The notes under the pieces: generated by a model
Databases searched by the model: none
The model's input: the letters and a program-made list of their open reading frames with translations, nothing else
What the model was told of the DNA's origin: nothing
Shown: positions 63,384 to 64,000 of the stretch, in pieces
Numbering within the stretch: position 1 is the stretch's first letter
How the letters are laid out: the number at the start of each line of letters is the position of its first letter
Position numbers and translations under genes: made by a program
Source: Roseovarius salinarum
GTDB lineage: Bacteria > Pseudomonadota > Alphaproteobacteria > Rhodobacterales > Rhodobacteraceae
Length of the DNA: 64,000 bases
Assembly: GCF_002834145.1 (NCBI RefSeq)
Contig: NZ_PHNT01000001.1
Location: 495,324 to 559,323 of the forward strand
Direction of reading: 5' to 3'

Positions 63384-63502
63384 GGGCGATTCCCTTGGTG
63401 TCGGGGTTGGCCCAAGGGGTTCCATGATGGCCCGGCGGAATCAACGCGCCTCCGGGCCGCAGCCTGCCGGGCCGGCCGGGAGGCGCCGAATGCCGGCCGC
63501 TT

Positions 63503-63970
63503 TCAGCAGCCCCCGGGGGAGGCCCTGAAATAGGACGTGATCGTGCCCCGTTTCTTGTGGGTGTCGGGGTCGTAGTTCTTGATGTGGAACTTCATGTGCT
63601 CGCGGACGCCGCCGCCCAGGTGGCGCCCGGAGAAGGTGAAGGTGTATTGCTGGTTGACGGAACTGTAGGATTTGCTGGCGAACCAGTAATTCTGGCCGTT
63701 GTAATATGTGCCGCGCTGCAGCTTTCGGGTGAAGGAGCCGCATTTGCCGTTATTGCAATTGGTGATCCGCACGCCGCAGCTGCGGTAGCCGTCATTGTAG
63801 AAATGTACCGACTTGGTGACCCGGTCGGAATGGGTCGTCACGTAGCAGCCCACGGGACTGTGGTTGCAGGCAAAGACCTGCGTGCCACCGGTTTGGGCCT
63901 GGGCGGTGGCCTGGCCGGCGCAGAACAGGCCGAGCGCCAGGAGGGCGGGTTTCAAAGGGGATGCTTGCAT
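63503..63970 (-). CDS. Secreted hypothetical protein
   Basis: 155 residues. A signal peptide covers about 1-25 (QATAQA-Q). The mature part has six Cys (ACNHSPVGC, SCGVRITNCNNGKCG, C-terminal Cys) and a beta-rich, Tyr-rich composition. Family not recognised. Lies 119 bp upstream of the phosphatase on the same strand. Confidence 0.7.
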   Translation of the reverse strand: MQASPLKPALLALGLFCAGQATAQAQTGGTQVFACNHSPVGCYVTTHSDRVTKSVHFYNDGYRSCGVRITNCNNGKCGSFTRKLQRGTYYNGQNYWFASKSYSSVNQQYTFTFSGRHLGGGVREHMKFHIKNYDPDTHKKRGTITSYFRASPGGC

Positions 63971-64000
63971 TTTTCTGCTCCGGTCGCACAGGAAGGGTTG

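Overview
The DNA is GC-rich with tightly packed genes and mostly TGA stop codons. The gene content points to an alphaproteobacterium of the Rhodobacteraceae (Roseobacter type): a DctPQM TRAP transporter, two aromatic-acid catabolic islands, gcvTHP behind a tandem glycine riboswitch, a leuA leader peptide and an iron-sulfur photolyase. This placement is inferred from gene content and order, not from a marker phylogeny.

Layout. 1-7.3 kb: a leftward operon (hydratase/dehydrogenase fusion, dctP, dctQ, dctM) diverges from a rightward operon paaG-paaI-paaK-paaR. 7.4-13.1 kb: leftward paaJ-paaA-paaB-paaC-paaD-paaE plus an extra PaaA-like protein. A matching palindrome sits at both divergent or upstream promoters and is the likely PaaR operator. 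13.2-21.5 kb: homogentisate island. A two-component hydroxylase (mhaA/mhaB type) and a VOC protein diverge from a MarR gene followed by hmgA, maiA and fahA with two MBL-fold genes. 21.5-32 kb: stress or dormancy-like set (decayed P-type ATPase, Hsp20, CapA, phosphoribosyltransferase plus hydrolase, DUF2267, nicotinate phosphoribosyltransferase). Two near-identical FNR/NNR-type boxes sit in its two divergent promoters. 32-46 kb: ATP-grasp protein, tRNA-Gly, PHP phosphoesterase, ABC exporter, acyl-CoA synthetase, leuA with an attenuator, SDR plus photolyase, a MORN-repeat protein built from two nine-repeat blocks, and nadE. 46-54 kb: a phenylpyruvate/indolepyruvate decarboxylase, small enzymes, an MFS exporter with a His-rich tail, gltX, a secreted Cys-rich duplicated protein, a gamma-glutamylcyclotransferase-like protein and an Rrf2 regulator. 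54.5-59.2 kb: glycine riboswitch and gcvT-gcvH-gcvP. 59.28-62.48 kb: a 3.2-kb IS1595-type element with perfect 25-bp terminal inverted repeats, inserted in the T-tract of the gcvP terminator. 62.5-64 kb: an inositol-phosphatase-family gene and a secreted hypothetical.

The most unusual object is the IS1595-type element. Besides its transposase it carries several small genes of lower GC and a class II (Leu-like) tRNA gene whose anticodon loop places UUA at positions 34-36, which would read the ochre stop UAA. A truncated second tRNA-like copy lies about 0.7 kb away in the same orientation. Other points of interest are the dormancy-like island with shared boxes, the leuA leader whose Leu codons can pair with the leuA Shine-Dalgarno sequence, and a short repeat found four times just downstream of gene ends.

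The pathways fit together. Phenylacetate would be taken up (possibly by the TRAP system), activated by PaaK, epoxidised by PaaABCDE, isomerised by PaaG and beta-oxidised by the hydratase/dehydrogenase fusion and PaaJ. Hydroxyphenylacetate would go through MhaAB to homogentisate and then HmgA, MaiA and FahA to fumarate and acetoacetate. PaaZ is not in the window.
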